Positions 33,205 through 41,975 of a DNA stretch of 64,000 bases are shown here, one piece after another. Every line of letters starts with the position of its first letter. Position 1 is the stretch's first letter. The translations under genes were made by a program, and so were the position numbers. A model generated the notes under the pieces. The model saw nothing but the letters and a program-made list of their open reading frames with translations. It searched no databases and was not told where the DNA came from. Source of the DNA: Pedobacter kyonggii (GTDB lineage Bacteria; Bacteroidota; Bacteroidia; Sphingobacteriales; Sphingobacteriaceae); assembly GCF_004310665.1 (NCBI RefSeq), contig NZ_SIXF01000008.1:124001-188000 (forward strand), read 5' to 3'.

Positions 33205-34641
33205 ATGAGTTCAGAACAAACACAAACCAAATGGGGGCAATTTATTCCTTTGGTTACGGTATTCTTTTTCTGGGGCTTTGTAGCCGCCAGTAATGACATT
33301 TTAATACCGGTATTTAAAAAAGCTTTTGATTTATCGCAAGCCGAAAGTCAATTGGTTTCATTGGCATTTTATATTGCTTATACAGTGGGTGCTTTAATTT
33401 ATAACGGTATTTCTGTTATAATAGGACAAGATATTGTAAACAAACTGGGTTATAAAAATTCGCTTGCGCTTGGTCTGGTTATTTCGGCACTTGGAACCTT
33501 ATTGTTTTATCCTGCAGCAAACCTGCATTCATTTCCTTTAATGCTTTCAGGCTTATTTATTGTAGCATTAGGTTTCTCCTTACAGCAGACTGTTGCGAAT
33601 CCATTAGCTATTGCATTAGGGCCAATTAAAACAGGTTCGCAACGTTTAACGCTTGCGGGTGGTATTAATAACTTTGGTACAACCATTGGACCACTTATTG
33701 TAAGTTTCGCTATTTTTGGTTCTGCGGCAAATGCAACTACAAATATTAGTATAGAAAGCGTTAAAATTCCTTACCTGATCTTAGGCGGTGCTTTTATTGC
33801 CGTTGCTGTTTTCTTAAAAATGTCATCATTGCCTGATAGACCTGCCTTGGTTGAAGCGGTGGTTGAGGATACTAAATCGATTAAGGGATCTGCTTTGCAA
33901 TATCCGCAGTTGGTTTTGGGTATGATTGCCATTTTTGTTTACGTAGGTGTTGAGGTTTCTACCGCAAGTAACCTACCTGCTTACATGGAGAAAGACTTAG
34001 GCTTTGCCATAAAAGATATCGCGCCTTATATCTCTTTATACTGGGCAAGTATGATGATTGGACGTTGGACAGGTGCTGTTGAAGCCTTTACTGATAATAT
34101 CAGCACACAAAAAATATTACGTTTTATTGCACCATATTTAGCTTTTGGTATTTTCTTAGCCGTAAATGCCATTGCAAAACATGATCTTGCTCCATTTTAT
34201 GTATATGGTTTAATTATATTGGTATTAATTGCTGCTGATATGGCAAGTAAAGGTAACCCGGCCCGCATGTTGCTAATCTTTTCGGCAATAGGTATTACTG
34301 CGTTGTTAATCGGAATGTTTACTAAAGGAATGGTAAGTGTTTATGCCATTACCAGTGTAGGTTTATTCTGTAGCACTTTATGGCCTTGTATTTTTACCTT
34401 GGCAGTAAGCGGTTTAGGTAAACACACCAGTCAGGGAAGTAGCTTCTTAATTATGATGATCATGGGCGGTGGTATTATTAGCTGGGCACAAGGTGCTGTA
34501 TCAGAATTCACAGGTATTCAATACAGTTATATTGTAGGGATTATCTGTTTTGCTTACTTGGCATTCTATGCCTGGAAAGTGGCTGGAATACTAAGATCAC
34601 AAGGAATAAACTTTGATCAAAAAATTTCTGGCGGACATTAA
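33205..34641 (+). CDS. Sugar MFS transporter (FucP/GluP-like FHS family)
   Basis: The 478-residue major-facilitator protein opens with WGQFIPLVTVFFFWGFVAASNDILIPVFKKAF, the FHS-family (L-fucose:H+ symporter) pattern with conserved WGF and N-D residues in helix 1. Later it has SLQQTVANPLAIALGP and a GGINNFGTTIGPLIVS helix. The family imports fucose, glucose/galactose or related sugars with protons. It is divergent from the LysE gene and followed by a strong hairpin before the dCMP deaminase gene. The substrate is not predictable. Confidence 0.93.
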   Translation: MSSEQTQTKWGQFIPLVTVFFFWGFVAASNDILIPVFKKAFDLSQAESQLVSLAFYIAYTVGALIYNGISVIIGQDIVNKLGYKNSLALGLVISALGTLLFYPAANLHSFPLMLSGLFIVALGFSLQQTVANPLAIALGPIKTGSQRLTLAGGINNFGTTIGPLIVSFAIFGSAANATTNISIESVKIPYLILGGAFIAVAVFLKMSSLPDRPALVEAVVEDTKSIKGSALQYPQLVLGMIAIFVYVGVEVSTASNLPAYMEKDLGFAIKDIAPYISLYWASMMIGRWTGAVEAFTDNISTQKILRFIAPYLAFGIFLAVNAIAKHDLAPFYVYGLIILVLIAADMASKGNPARMLLIFSAIGITALLIGMFTKGMVSVYAITSVGLFCSTLWPCIFTLAVSGLGKHTSQGSSFLIMMIMGGGIISWAQGAVSEFTGIQYSYIVGIICFAYLAFYAWKVAGILRSQGINFDQKISGGH

Positions 34642-34662
34642 TATTTAATAAAGTAATTTTGC

Positions 34663-34696
34663 AGCCACAGAGATTTAGTTCTTTGTGGCTTTTTTG
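34663..34696 (+). terminator. Terminator of the sugar permease gene
   Basis: AGCCACA (34663-34669) pairs with TGTGGCT (34684-34690), extended by AG/CT inside, followed by T6. It ends 10 bp before the dCMP deaminase start. Confidence 0.75.
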
Positions 34697-34705
34697 ATTT
34701 TTATA

Positions 34706-35164
34706 ATGGCAGATAAACCAAGTTTCGATTCGATATTTATGAACCTTGCCACCGATCTGGCAGCCCGTTCGCATTGCGTGCGTGCCCATGTAGGTGCAGT
34801 GTTAACAAAAGATACCCGTATTATTTCTATCGGCTACAATGGCCCACCAGCTGGTACGCACAATTGCGACGAGGAATGGCCAGAGCATGGCTGTGCGCGT
34901 GATAGTAAGGGGAGTTGTTCTTTAGCCTTACACGCTGAGGAGAATGCAATCCTGTATGCTTCTAAAAACGGTTCGAAAATTGAAGGTTGTACCTTATACA
35001 CCACCTTGTCGCCCTGTATTGCCTGCGCAAGGTTGATTCTGTCATCAGGAATTAAATTGGTTTATTATTCTAAATCGTATGCGGCTTACAAAGGTTTGCC
35101 CAGCGATGAAGGAGTAGACTTTTTGAGGAAATTTGGAGTTGAGGTGGTTTTGATGGAGTCATAA
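34706..35164 (+). CDS. Deoxycytidylate (dCMP) deaminase family protein
   Basis: From the ATG at 34706 there are 152 residues (the seven upstream codons to 34685 lie in the terminator tract). The zinc cytidine-deaminase fold is shown by HAEEN (His76, Glu78) and SPCIACA (Cys104, Cys107). The extra HNCDEEWPEHGCA block (52-64) is typical of dCMP deaminases with a second metal or regulatory site. It converts dCMP to dUMP, feeding thymidylate synthesis. A TAATTTTG at 34654-34661 may be a -7 element, but it precedes the terminator hairpin, so expression could also come from read-through. Confidence 0.92.
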   Translation: MADKPSFDSIFMNLATDLAARSHCVRAHVGAVLTKDTRIISIGYNGPPAGTHNCDEEWPEHGCARDSKGSCSLALHAEENAILYASKNGSKIEGCTLYTTLSPCIACARLILSSGIKLVYYSKSYAAYKGLPSDEGVDFLRKFGVEVVLMES

Positions 35165-35213
35165 AGGTTCAGTGGTTCATTAATTATTTGTCATTAGTAC
35201 CTGCAAGTCTGTA

Positions 35214-35350
35214 TTGATTAATCGGTTAATTGTTTAAATCGGTTAATCGACTCCAAACCCCAAATGCTCAACTCCAAACTGACTTCGGACTCCTGACTGC
35301 CGACTTCAGACTTTTTTAAGCTAAAAATCTCAAATCTACGGCCTCAAATC
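35214..35350. repeat. Mixed low-complexity tract before guaA
   Basis: The tract runs through the GTTTAAATCGGTTAATCG family (35214-35250), the GACTTCGGACTCCTGACT family (35279-35312) and CTCAAATCT words (35331-35355), so three dispersed repeat types are strung together. Confidence 0.6.
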
Positions 35351-35364
35351 TCATATCTAATTGG

Positions 35365-35372
35365 TACCTTTG
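35365..35372 (+). promoter_or_regulatory. -7 promoter element abutting the guaA start
   Basis: TACCTTTG matches TAnnTTTG and lies only 3 nt before the ATG at 35376. If it is used, the mRNA would be leaderless or nearly so. No -33 match was found. Confidence 0.5.
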
Positions 35373-35375
35373 CGG

Positions 35376-36905
35376 ATGCAAGAAAAAATCATTATCGTCG
35401 ATTTTGGTTCGCAATTTACACAACTCATCGCTCGTAGGGTTCGCGAACTAAATATTTACTGTGAAATATATCCATACAACAATCTTCCTGAGGTTACGCC
35501 TGATGTAAAAGGAGTTATTTTTTCGGGTAGTCCATTCTCTGTTCGTCAGGAAGATGCACCTCAGATTGATTTATCGAAATACCATTTAAAATTTCCTTTA
35601 CTGGCTGTTTGTTATGGTGCACAATATATTGCCCAACATTCTGGCGGTGCAGTTCAGCCATCTTCAACACGCGAATATGGTCGTGCTAACCTGAATTTTG
35701 TAAACCAGGAGAATAAATTATTTAAAGGCATTAACATCGGTTCACAGGTTTGGATGAGCCATGGCGATACCATTACCGATATTCCAGCAAATTTTGAGCT
35801 GATTGCCAGCACCGATAGCGTAAAAGTGGCAGCTTACCATATTAAAGATTCAGATACTTATGCCATCCAGTTTCACCCTGAAGTAACGCACAGTATTGAT
35901 GGGAAAATCTTGTTAGAAAACTTCCTGGTTGATATTTGCGGATGCAGCCAGGACTGGACTTCTGCTGCTTTTGTTGAAACCACAATTGCCGATATTAAAG
36001 CTACTGTAGGTAACGATAAAGTTGTTTTGGCACTTTCAGGTGGTGTTGACAGTAGTGTTGCAGCGGTACTTTTGCATAAAGCCATCGGTACAAACCTACA
36101 CTGTATATTTGTTGATAATGGTTTATTGCGTAAAAACGAATATGAAAGTGTTTTAGAGCAGTATAAAGATTTTGGCTTAAATATTAAAGGCGTTGATGCT
36201 AAAGACAAATTCTTGGGCCAGTTGGCCGGGGTAGAAGATCCGGAAACAAAACGTAAAATAATTGGCCGTGTATTTATCGAAGTTTTCGACGAAGAATCTC
36301 ATCTTATTCAAGATGTAAAGTGGTTGGCCCAAGGTACAATCTATCCTGATATTATTGAATCGGTTTCAGTTAAAGGTCCATCAGCAACCATTAAATCGCA
36401 CCATAATGTGGGCGGTTTGCCAGATTTTATGAAACTTAAAGTAGTAGAACCACTTAAAACTTTGTTTAAAGATGAAGTGAGAAGAGTAGGTACTACTTTA
36501 GGGTTAGAATCGTTTATTTTAGGCCGCCACCCATTTCCGGGCCCAGGCTTAGGTATCCGCATTATCGGAGAGGTTACTCCAGAAAAAGTTGCCATTTTAC
36601 AAGATGCCGATAAAATTTATATCGACAATTTAAAAGAAGCAGGCCTTTACGATAAAGTATGGCAGGCAGGCGCTATCTTCTTACCTGTAAGATCTGTTGG
36701 AGTGATGGGCGATGAGCGTACTTACGAAAATGTAATTGCATTAAGAGCGGTCGAATCACTTGATGGCATGACTGCAGATTGGTGCCATTTACCTTACCCA
36801 GTATTGGCTAAAATCTCAAACGAGATCATCAATAAAGTTAAAGGGATCAATAGAGTGGTATACGATATCAGCTCTAAGCCACCTGCAACTATCGAGTGGG
36901 AATAG
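35376..36905 (+). CDS. guaA: GMP synthase (glutamine-hydrolysing)
   Basis: From the ATG at 35376 there are 509 residues. A class I glutaminase domain carries the nucleophile in LAVCYGAQY (Cys79) and the HPEV triad block FHPEVTHS. The ATP pyrophosphatase domain has LSGGVDSSV, and the C-terminal dimerisation domain includes the [11 protein letters not shown] block. It converts XMP to GMP. An in-frame start at 35361 would add five residues lying upstream of the -7 element, so it is rejected. A hairpin closes the gene downstream. Confidence 0.97.
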   Translation: MQEKIIIVDFGSQFTQLIARRVRELNIYCEIYPYNNLPEVTPDVKGVIFSGSPFSVRQEDAPQIDLSKYHLKFPLLAVCYGAQYIAQHSGGAVQPSSTREYGRANLNFVNQENKLFKGINIGSQVWMSHGDTITDIPANFELIASTDSVKVAAYHIKDSDTYAIQFHPEVTHSIDGKILLENFLVDICGCSQDWTSAAFVETTIADIKATVGNDKVVLALSGGVDSSVAAVLLHKAIGTNLHCIFVDNGLLRKNEYESVLEQYKDFGLNIKGVDAKDKFLGQLAGVEDPETKRKIIGRVFIEVFDEESHLIQDVKWLAQGTIYPDIIESVSVKGPSATIKSHHNVGGLPDFMKLKVVEPLKTLFKDEVRRVGTTLGLESFILGRHPFPGPGLGIRIIGEVTPEKVAILQDADKIYIDNLKEAGLYDKVWQAGAIFLPVRSVGVMGDERTYENVIALRAVESLDGMTADWCHLPYPVLAKISNEIINKVKGINRVVYDISSKPPATIEWE

Positions 36906-36965
36906 TTGTTTAGTTTTGAGTTGTGAGTTTTCAGTTTGGAGTTCAAACTGCATAAAATAAATGTT

Positions 36966-37004
36966 ATGCTAGCAAGGTGGAATAAACTTTGCTAGCATAT
37001 TTTG
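36966..37004 (+). terminator. Terminator of guaA
   Basis: ATGCTAGCAA (36966-36975) and TTGCTAGCAT (36989-36998) form a perfect 10-bp stem, followed by a short ATTTTGTT tract. It ends shortly before the lipoprotein gene. Confidence 0.75.
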
Positions 37005-37019
37005 TTAAAAACAATAGGT

Positions 37020-38231
37020 ATGATTTATAAAAAGGTTTACTGGTTGCCAGTTTTGTTTATGTTGGTTTTGGGTGCTTGTTCGCCTAAAATCAGGACGCCC
37101 AAGCCCGAAAAGAGTAAGCCAGTTGAAAAAGAAAAACCAATAGATAAAAAGCCTATCAAAAAGTTTACGCAGGCAAGTGTTTCCTTGCTTGTTCCCTTTA
37201 AACTGGATGAGTTGAACTTAAGAACGGCTACAAAGACCGATATTGAGAAATATGCCATGCCTATCGATTTTTATCAGGGCTTTAAGTTGGGATTAGATTC
37301 TGCGGCGGCTCAGGGTTTAAATTTTAAACTAAATGTTTTCGATACGCAGGATGATAATGCACATATATCGGTCTTATATAAAAATGAGCGTTTTAAACAA
37401 AGCAATTTAATTATCGGCCCCGTTTTTCCAGATGGATTAAAGTTTATCTCCAATTATGCCAAAGAAAATAATGCAATTATAGTATCCCCCCTAGCTGCTT
37501 CTGAACCTGCAGAATTTAATAATCCAAATCTGGTATCCATTGTAAATAATATTAGTTTACATGGAAAAAAGATAGCCACATACATTGCTAAAAATTATAA
37601 TCCTGCCAATACTATAGTGGTACTGATTAACACCAGGAAAACAGAAGACGAACAATTTGCAGCACCAATAAGAAACTATTTTCAAGCCAATACCAAGTTT
37701 GTGGTACAGGAGTATGCTTCGGCCTATGCTTTTGAAACAAAAATGATCAAAGGCAAAGAATATGCCGTGGTGCTTACCTCATCCGACAGGGTTTTTGTAT
37801 TGCCAACAGTAGAAAAACTGTATAAATTAAAGCATCTACCCACAGGTGCTTATAGTATTAATCTATTTGGTCATCCTAATTGGGTAAAACAGAACTATCC
37901 TACCGATAAGTTACAGGATCTAAATACCATTATCAGCTCGTCTTATAAAATAGATTACAAAAATAGTGCAGTTGTTGCCTTTATTAAAAAATATCGCTAC
38001 AGGTATGGATTTGAGCCTGGAGAATATGCCTTTAAGGGATTTGATGTTGGTTATTACTTCGGTAAACTATTAAGCACTTACGGAGAAGATTATAGAGATT
38101 ATCTGGTAAAAGATAAATATAAAGGCCTCCATAATAACTTTTCATTTATTCATGATGAAAAATTAGGCTATATTAACACCAGTTTAATGTTACTGAAGTT
38201 TAAAAACTTTGCGTTAAACCTAGTTGAGTAA
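37020..38231 (+). CDS. Substrate-binding-protein-like lipoprotein (type 1 periplasmic binding fold)
   Basis: From the ATG at 37020 there are 403 residues. The lipobox is LVLGACS (Cys20). A lysine/proline/glutamate-rich linker follows (about 22-50). The rest resembles the Leu/Ile/Val-binding-protein fold of family Peripl_BP_6, with LLVPFKLDEL, YQGFKLGLDSA, IIGPVFPDGLKFISNYAKENN and IIVSPLAASEPAEF blocks. No ABC permease or ATPase gene is adjacent, so it may be an outer-membrane-anchored sensor or an LpoA-like cell-wall regulator rather than a transporter subunit. The fold call is fairly firm and the role is open. Confidence 0.78.
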   Translation: MIYKKVYWLPVLFMLVLGACSPKIRTPKPEKSKPVEKEKPIDKKPIKKFTQASVSLLVPFKLDELNLRTATKTDIEKYAMPIDFYQGFKLGLDSAAAQGLNFKLNVFDTQDDNAHISVLYKNERFKQSNLIIGPVFPDGLKFISNYAKENNAIIVSPLAASEPAEFNNPNLVSIVNNISLHGKKIATYIAKNYNPANTIVVLINTRKTEDEQFAAPIRNYFQANTKFVVQEYASAYAFETKMIKGKEYAVVLTSSDRVFVLPTVEKLYKLKHLPTGAYSINLFGHPNWVKQNYPTDKLQDLNTIISSSYKIDYKNSAVVAFIKKYRYRYGFEPGEYAFKGFDVGYYFGKLLSTYGEDYRDYLVKDKYKGLHNNFSFIHDEKLGYINTSLMLLKFKNFALNLVE

Positions 38232-38264
38232 TTCTATAATTTTTTCTTCCATTTTAATTATTGC

Positions 38265-39434
38265 ATGAGAGCAGATCATCAGTTAAGAGCCTTTGAACAG
38301 ATTTTAAGTAATTATGATGGGAGTTTGCCCTTGCATCGTTTTCTGCCAAGCTATTTTAAGCAGCATAAGCAAATGGGTTCATCCGATAGGAGATGGGCTA
38401 CACGGCATATCTATAGCTTTTTTAGATTAGGTAAGGCTTTATTGGCGCTTCCACAGGAAGAACGTTTGAGCATTGCTGATTTTTTGTGCCACGATACGCT
38501 TAGCCTTGTTGTAGAGAAAAATCTGTCAGAATTAAAAGCAAGTATTACACTGCCACTGGAGGAAAAACTATACATCATTAAAACTAAGTATCCGGATTTT
38601 GACCTGCAGGAGGTATATCCTTTTCACGCAAATCTATCTGATGGATTAGACCGAAAAGCTTTTTATACCTCATTCTTTAAACAGCCAGATCTGTTTATTA
38701 GAGTGGCAACTGAAGAATCTGCAGCTATTGTTGCAAAATTAGAAGATGAAAACGTTACGGTTAAAGCGATTTCTGACACCGCTTTGGCTTTGCCCAATGG
38801 AACCAAGCTTGAAACCGTTTTAAAAGAAGGCAGTTATCAGGTTCAGGATTTATCTTCTCAGCATACGGGCAATTATTTTAAACCGAACAAATGGGACAAA
38901 TGGTGGGATTGCTGTGCGGCATCTGGCGGGAAAACGCTGCTGTTGCATAGTTTGGAGCCTGTGATCGAACTTCTGGTTTCTGATCTGAGAGAAAGTGTGC
39001 TTTTAAATTTAGATGAACGTTTCCGCTTAGCGGGGATCAAAAAGTACCATAAAAAGGAATTGGACCTTTTACAGAACAACGATCAGGTTTTACACCACTA
39101 CCAATTTGATGGGATCATTTTGGATGCGCCCTGCACAGGATCAGGTACGTGGGGGAGAACACCCGAAATGCTTGCATTTTTCGAAGAACGGAAAATTAAT
39201 CAATTTGCCGGCATCCAGAAGGGGATTGTCCAAAATATTGTAAAGTATTTAAAGCCGGGTAAGCCCTTAATTTACATTACCTGCTCTGCCTTTGCCGAAG
39301 AAAATGAAGCCGTTGTTCGACATATGATTGATCAGTTGCCATTAGAGTTGGAAAAAATGGAACTGATAAAGGGTTATGAAAACAATGCCGATACGATGTT
39401 TGTGGCGAGGTTGATTAAGAAAAGCCAGGATTAA
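38265..39434 (+). CDS. RNA methyltransferase, RsmB/NOL1-NOP2-Sun family
   Basis: The 389-residue protein has an N-terminal helical RNA-binding-like part and a C-terminal SAM methyltransferase. Motifs visible are VQDLSSQHTGNYF, the SAM-binding CCAASGGKTLLL, DAPCTGSGTWGRTPE (catalytic Cys in PC) and ITCSAFAEENE (second Cys in TCS). These are the signatures of the m5C RNA methyltransferases related to RsmB and RsmF. It probably methylates rRNA or tRNA. It lies 33 bp after the lipoprotein gene, so co-transcription is possible. Confidence 0.92.
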   Translation: MRADHQLRAFEQILSNYDGSLPLHRFLPSYFKQHKQMGSSDRRWATRHIYSFFRLGKALLALPQEERLSIADFLCHDTLSLVVEKNLSELKASITLPLEEKLYIIKTKYPDFDLQEVYPFHANLSDGLDRKAFYTSFFKQPDLFIRVATEESAAIVAKLEDENVTVKAISDTALALPNGTKLETVLKEGSYQVQDLSSQHTGNYFKPNKWDKWWDCCAASGGKTLLLHSLEPVIELLVSDLRESVLLNLDERFRLAGIKKYHKKELDLLQNNDQVLHHYQFDGIILDAPCTGSGTWGRTPEMLAFFEERKINQFAGIQKGIVQNIVKYLKPGKPLIYITCSAFAEENEAVVRHMIDQLPLELEKMELIKGYENNADTMFVARLIKKSQD

Positions 39435-39448
39435 TCACTCGGTTCGTC

Positions 39449-39469
39449 ACCCTGAATTTATTTCAGGGT
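39449..39469. repeat. ACCCTGAA-N5-TTCAGGGT dyad
   Basis: A perfect 8-bp stem, 15 bp after the methyltransferase stop; it could also serve as a terminator. Same geometry as 9130-9150 and 47566-47586. A GCTGAA-N5-TTCAGC variant follows at 39484-39500. Confidence 0.7.
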
Positions 39470-39538
39470 CTTAGTATATAGATGCTGAAACAAGTTCAGC
39501 ATGACGCCCACTTTAAGAACGAAAGTTTTACAACAAAC

Positions 39539-39646
39539 CTACGTATGTTCAAACCAGGATTTGAAATTCTTTTTGAAGTATTTCACCGCTTCAATTAAAA
39601 CGGCTATTGCTCCAATAATTAAGGTATATTCTTCAAAGCTGTTCAT
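39539..39646 (-). CDS. Putative 35-aa single-helix membrane protein
   Basis: Read on the minus strand from the ATG at 39646: a short acidic N-terminus (MNSFEEY), a hydrophobic helix (TLIIGAIAVLIEAV) and a lysine/aromatic-rich tail (KYFKKNFKSWFEHT). The amphiphilic pattern, with positive charge after the helix, is typical of small membrane proteins, and it is free of the repeats surrounding it. There is no homologue I can name, and no clear promoter. It may be a chance frame. Confidence 0.42.
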   Translation of the reverse strand: MNSFEEYTLIIGAIAVLIEAVKYFKKNFKSWFEHT

Positions 39647-39899
39647 AATGTAAGCTTTATGTTTAGATGAATATACGCAATTATTGTTACAGATTGATTG
39701 TAGGACTGTCATTTTGATGAATACTTTCCTATGTTCGTCGTCTTGCTGAACTTGTTTTATTAGTCGTCTTTATTATTTTTAAAGGCCTAATAGCTACTTC
39801 GTAGTCAGCATCTTTTTTGCTTATTGGACCCTGAAATAAATTTACTGCGTAGCTTTCCGCTGCGCTACAGGTCAGGGTGACGAATCTTTGAAATGATCC

Positions 39900-40481
39900 C
39901 TAAAGCCCTGTATTATTCCTGAATAATTTAATCGCAATAGCCAATAAAATTACCCCAAAGGCTTTACGTAAGATGTTCAAACCCGATTTTCCGAAAAGTT
40001 TTTCCAGCCTGTTGGTATTTTTCAATACAAAGTATACAAACAACATATTGAGTATAATACCCACCAATATATTCTGGGTATGGTACTCAGTTTTTAACGA
40101 CAGCAAAGTGGTCATTGTACCCGCTCCGGCAATTAAAGGGAAGGCCAATGGAACAATAGAAACTGTTTCAGGAGCTTCTTCTTTAAAAATGGTTAATCCC
40201 AATACCATTTCCATGGCAATAAAAAAGATTACAAATGAACCCGCAATGGCAAAAGATTCTACATCTAGTCCGATTACTTTTAACAGCGATTCTCCAACAA
40301 ACAAAAAAAGGATCATTAAGCCTGCAGCCACAAGCGATGCTTTTTCTGATTCGATATGACCTGCTTTTCTACGTAATTCGATTACAACGGGAATGGCACC
40401 CAAAATATCGATAATAGCGAAGAGCACCATCGTTGTGGATAGGATCTGGCTTAAGTTGAACGTCATAAAATCGAATTTCAT
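39900..40481 (-). CDS. MarC family integral membrane protein
   Basis: The 193-residue protein of the MarC/UPF0056 family has six hydrophobic helices. The first carries FAIIDILGAIPVVIEL (the IDPLGAxP-type motif), and the middle has PLAFPLIAGAGTMTTLLSL. The family was once tied to antibiotic resistance without confirmed evidence, and its substrate is unknown. A TACCTTTA element (minus strand, 40505-40498) lies about 16 bp before the start, a near match to the -7 consensus. Neighbouring genes are unrelated. Confidence 0.9.
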   Translation of the reverse strand: MKFDFMTFNLSQILSTTMVLFAIIDILGAIPVVIELRRKAGHIESEKASLVAAGLMILFLFVGESLLKVIGLDVESFAIAGSFVIFFIAMEMVLGLTIFKEEAPETVSIVPLAFPLIAGAGTMTTLLSLKTEYHTQNILVGIILNMLFVYFVLKNTNRLEKLFGKSGLNILRKAFGVILLAIAIKLFRNNTGL

Positions 40482-40545
40482 AGCAGCGCAATTTTAAGTA
40501 AAGGTAGCGGAATTTGTATCAATTCCTTAATTGTACCATTATTTA

Positions 40546-41877
40546 TTAGAAATAGAACTGTGTTCTTACCGTAAGCACATTATCTTTTCTATCAGCAGTA
40601 TAGCCCTGAATCTGGGTCGATTCGTTTTTAATGATATCATAATAAAGCACTGCTTTAAAATGTGGGTTAAAGTGGTGTAAAAAACCAAAGCCAAAAGTAT
40701 CAAAACGAACATCGGCAGGAGATAGCCCCTGGTCGCTGGAAATATCAAGCCCTTTTACTTTTGCGTTTGGATCGTATCGATCGTATTTTAAAATTAGCTG
40801 GTTATCGGTGCTGTTTAAGGTTTGTACAAACGTAAGGTATGCACCATTAAAAGTTCTGGTATAATAGGGTAGCGCTACCGATTTGCTATCAACAGGATAA
40901 GAGCCCGGTGTGTTTGATGTTGTTGAAGTGCCTGTTTGTAAGCCTGATATTACTTCTGCCCTCAGCTCAGATTTCCAGCTCTTGGTTTTTGTGGCCAGCT
41001 GAATATCGGCGCCATAATATCTCCGTGGGGCAACCTTGTTGATGGTATTGGCCGACGAATCCTTCATCATTCTCCATTGGTCGTTGATTCTGTCCATCTT
41101 ATAACTTACGGGCAAGCGGTGATTTAACCCACCTTGTAGTGTGCTTATACCGCCGGCAATGGTAAATTTATTAAATGCATAAGTTTTATGGCTTAACCTG
41201 AAAATAAAATCTTTACTGTTGTCAAATTCTCCAGGCCCAGCTAAGCCCTGGCCGTTGTAAATGCCAAAATCGAATACAAAGTTTTTAAGTCTGGCATCTT
41301 TCCACCGAGGGTTTAAGGTGAAAGTAACCCCCAAATCGCGTTCTGTTTTCATTAAAATCTGCGACATCCGGCCGCGCTCCGGTGCTTCCCTTACCGAAGA
41401 AGATAATTGCAGTTCGTTCCCAAACGGGCGGCCCGAAAGCCCTAAAGTAACCGCCAGTATTTTCCATTTATTTTCGTAATAACGTCCCCAAAAATCCCTT
41501 ATCGCTACACCCTGCTCCGTACCATCAAACTGGAGTACAAAATAAGTAGAAGGACTGCCTTCATCCGTTAACATCATATAATCTGCCCTTAAACGACCTC
41601 TTCTTAACCTAAACCGATTATTGGTAAACTCGCCAAAGTTTCCGCCCTGATATTCTGCTTGTGCACCATTTGCTTGCGCAACCTGGAATTGAGGCTGCAG
41701 GTATCCGCTAAAAGATAATGAACCATATTTCTTAGAGATAATGAGCAAATGGTTTACCGTTGTAGAATCCATTACATCGTTAATTGTTCTCTGCGCATAT
41801 CCTGTAGCAGAAATGAATAGCAAAACAACAGTCAAGTAGAAATAAACGATCTTAAATTTGGCAAAATAGCGGTACAT
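40546..41877 (-). CDS. Outer-membrane porin (phosphate-selective porin O/P-like)
   Basis: From the ATG at 41877 there are 443 residues; the longer frame from 41913 starts upstream of the -7 element and is rejected. A signal peptide (hydrophobic about 10-24, ending GYAQ) is followed by repeated amphipathic strands with SFSGYLQPQFQVAQ, NRFRLRRGRLRADY and TYFVLQFDGTEQGVAIRDFWGRYYENKW. These arginine-rich barrel blocks fit the porin O/P family. It ends in an aromatic strand, RTQFYF, typical of barrel proteins. It would form an outer-membrane channel; the preferred anion is not predictable. Confidence 0.88.
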   Translation of the reverse strand: MYRYFAKFKIVYFYLTVVLLFISATGYAQRTINDVMDSTTVNHLLIISKKYGSLSFSGYLQPQFQVAQANGAQAEYQGGNFGEFTNNRFRLRRGRLRADYMMLTDEGSPSTYFVLQFDGTEQGVAIRDFWGRYYENKWKILAVTLGLSGRPFGNELQLSSSVREAPERGRMSQILMKTERDLGVTFTLNPRWKDARLKNFVFDFGIYNGQGLAGPGEFDNSKDFIFRLSHKTYAFNKFTIAGGISTLQGGLNHRLPVSYKMDRINDQWRMMKDSSANTINKVAPRRYYGADIQLATKTKSWKSELRAEVISGLQTGTSTTSNTPGSYPVDSKSVALPYYTRTFNGAYLTFVQTLNSTDNQLILKYDRYDPNAKVKGLDISSDQGLSPADVRFDTFGFGFLHHFNPHFKAVLYYDIIKNESTQIQGYTADRKDNVLTVRTQFYF

Positions 41878-41892
41878 GTTATCGATTTTTTG

Positions 41893-41900
41893 CAAAGGTA
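41893..41900 (-). promoter_or_regulatory. -7 promoter element of the porin gene
   Basis: TACCTTTG on the minus strand, 15 nt before the ATG at 41877; matches TAnnTTTG. Confidence 0.6.
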
Positions 41901-41927
41901 GTTTTATTAACAATTATTTAACGTAAA

Positions 41928-41954
41928 AAAGCCCCAACTTTTGGTCGGGGCTTT
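41928..41954 (-). terminator. Terminator of the APC permease gene (41976-43433)
   Basis: AAAGCCCC (41928-41935) and GGGGCTTT (41947-41954) form the stem; on the minus strand it is followed by a T run. It may work in both directions. Confidence 0.75.
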
Positions 41955-41975
41955 AATTTTTTTATGATTTAGATA

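Larger units (their letters stand above)
39435..39899. other. 465-bp spacer between convergent genes with CCTGA-type hairpins
   Basis: It contains two hairpins of the ACCCTGAA family (39449-39469 and 39484-39500), a 35-codon ORF on the minus strand (39539-39646) and a third, interrupted copy (about 39827-39890: ACCCTGAAATAAA ... CAGGTCAGGGTGACG). Nothing else is gene-like. Confidence 0.65.
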
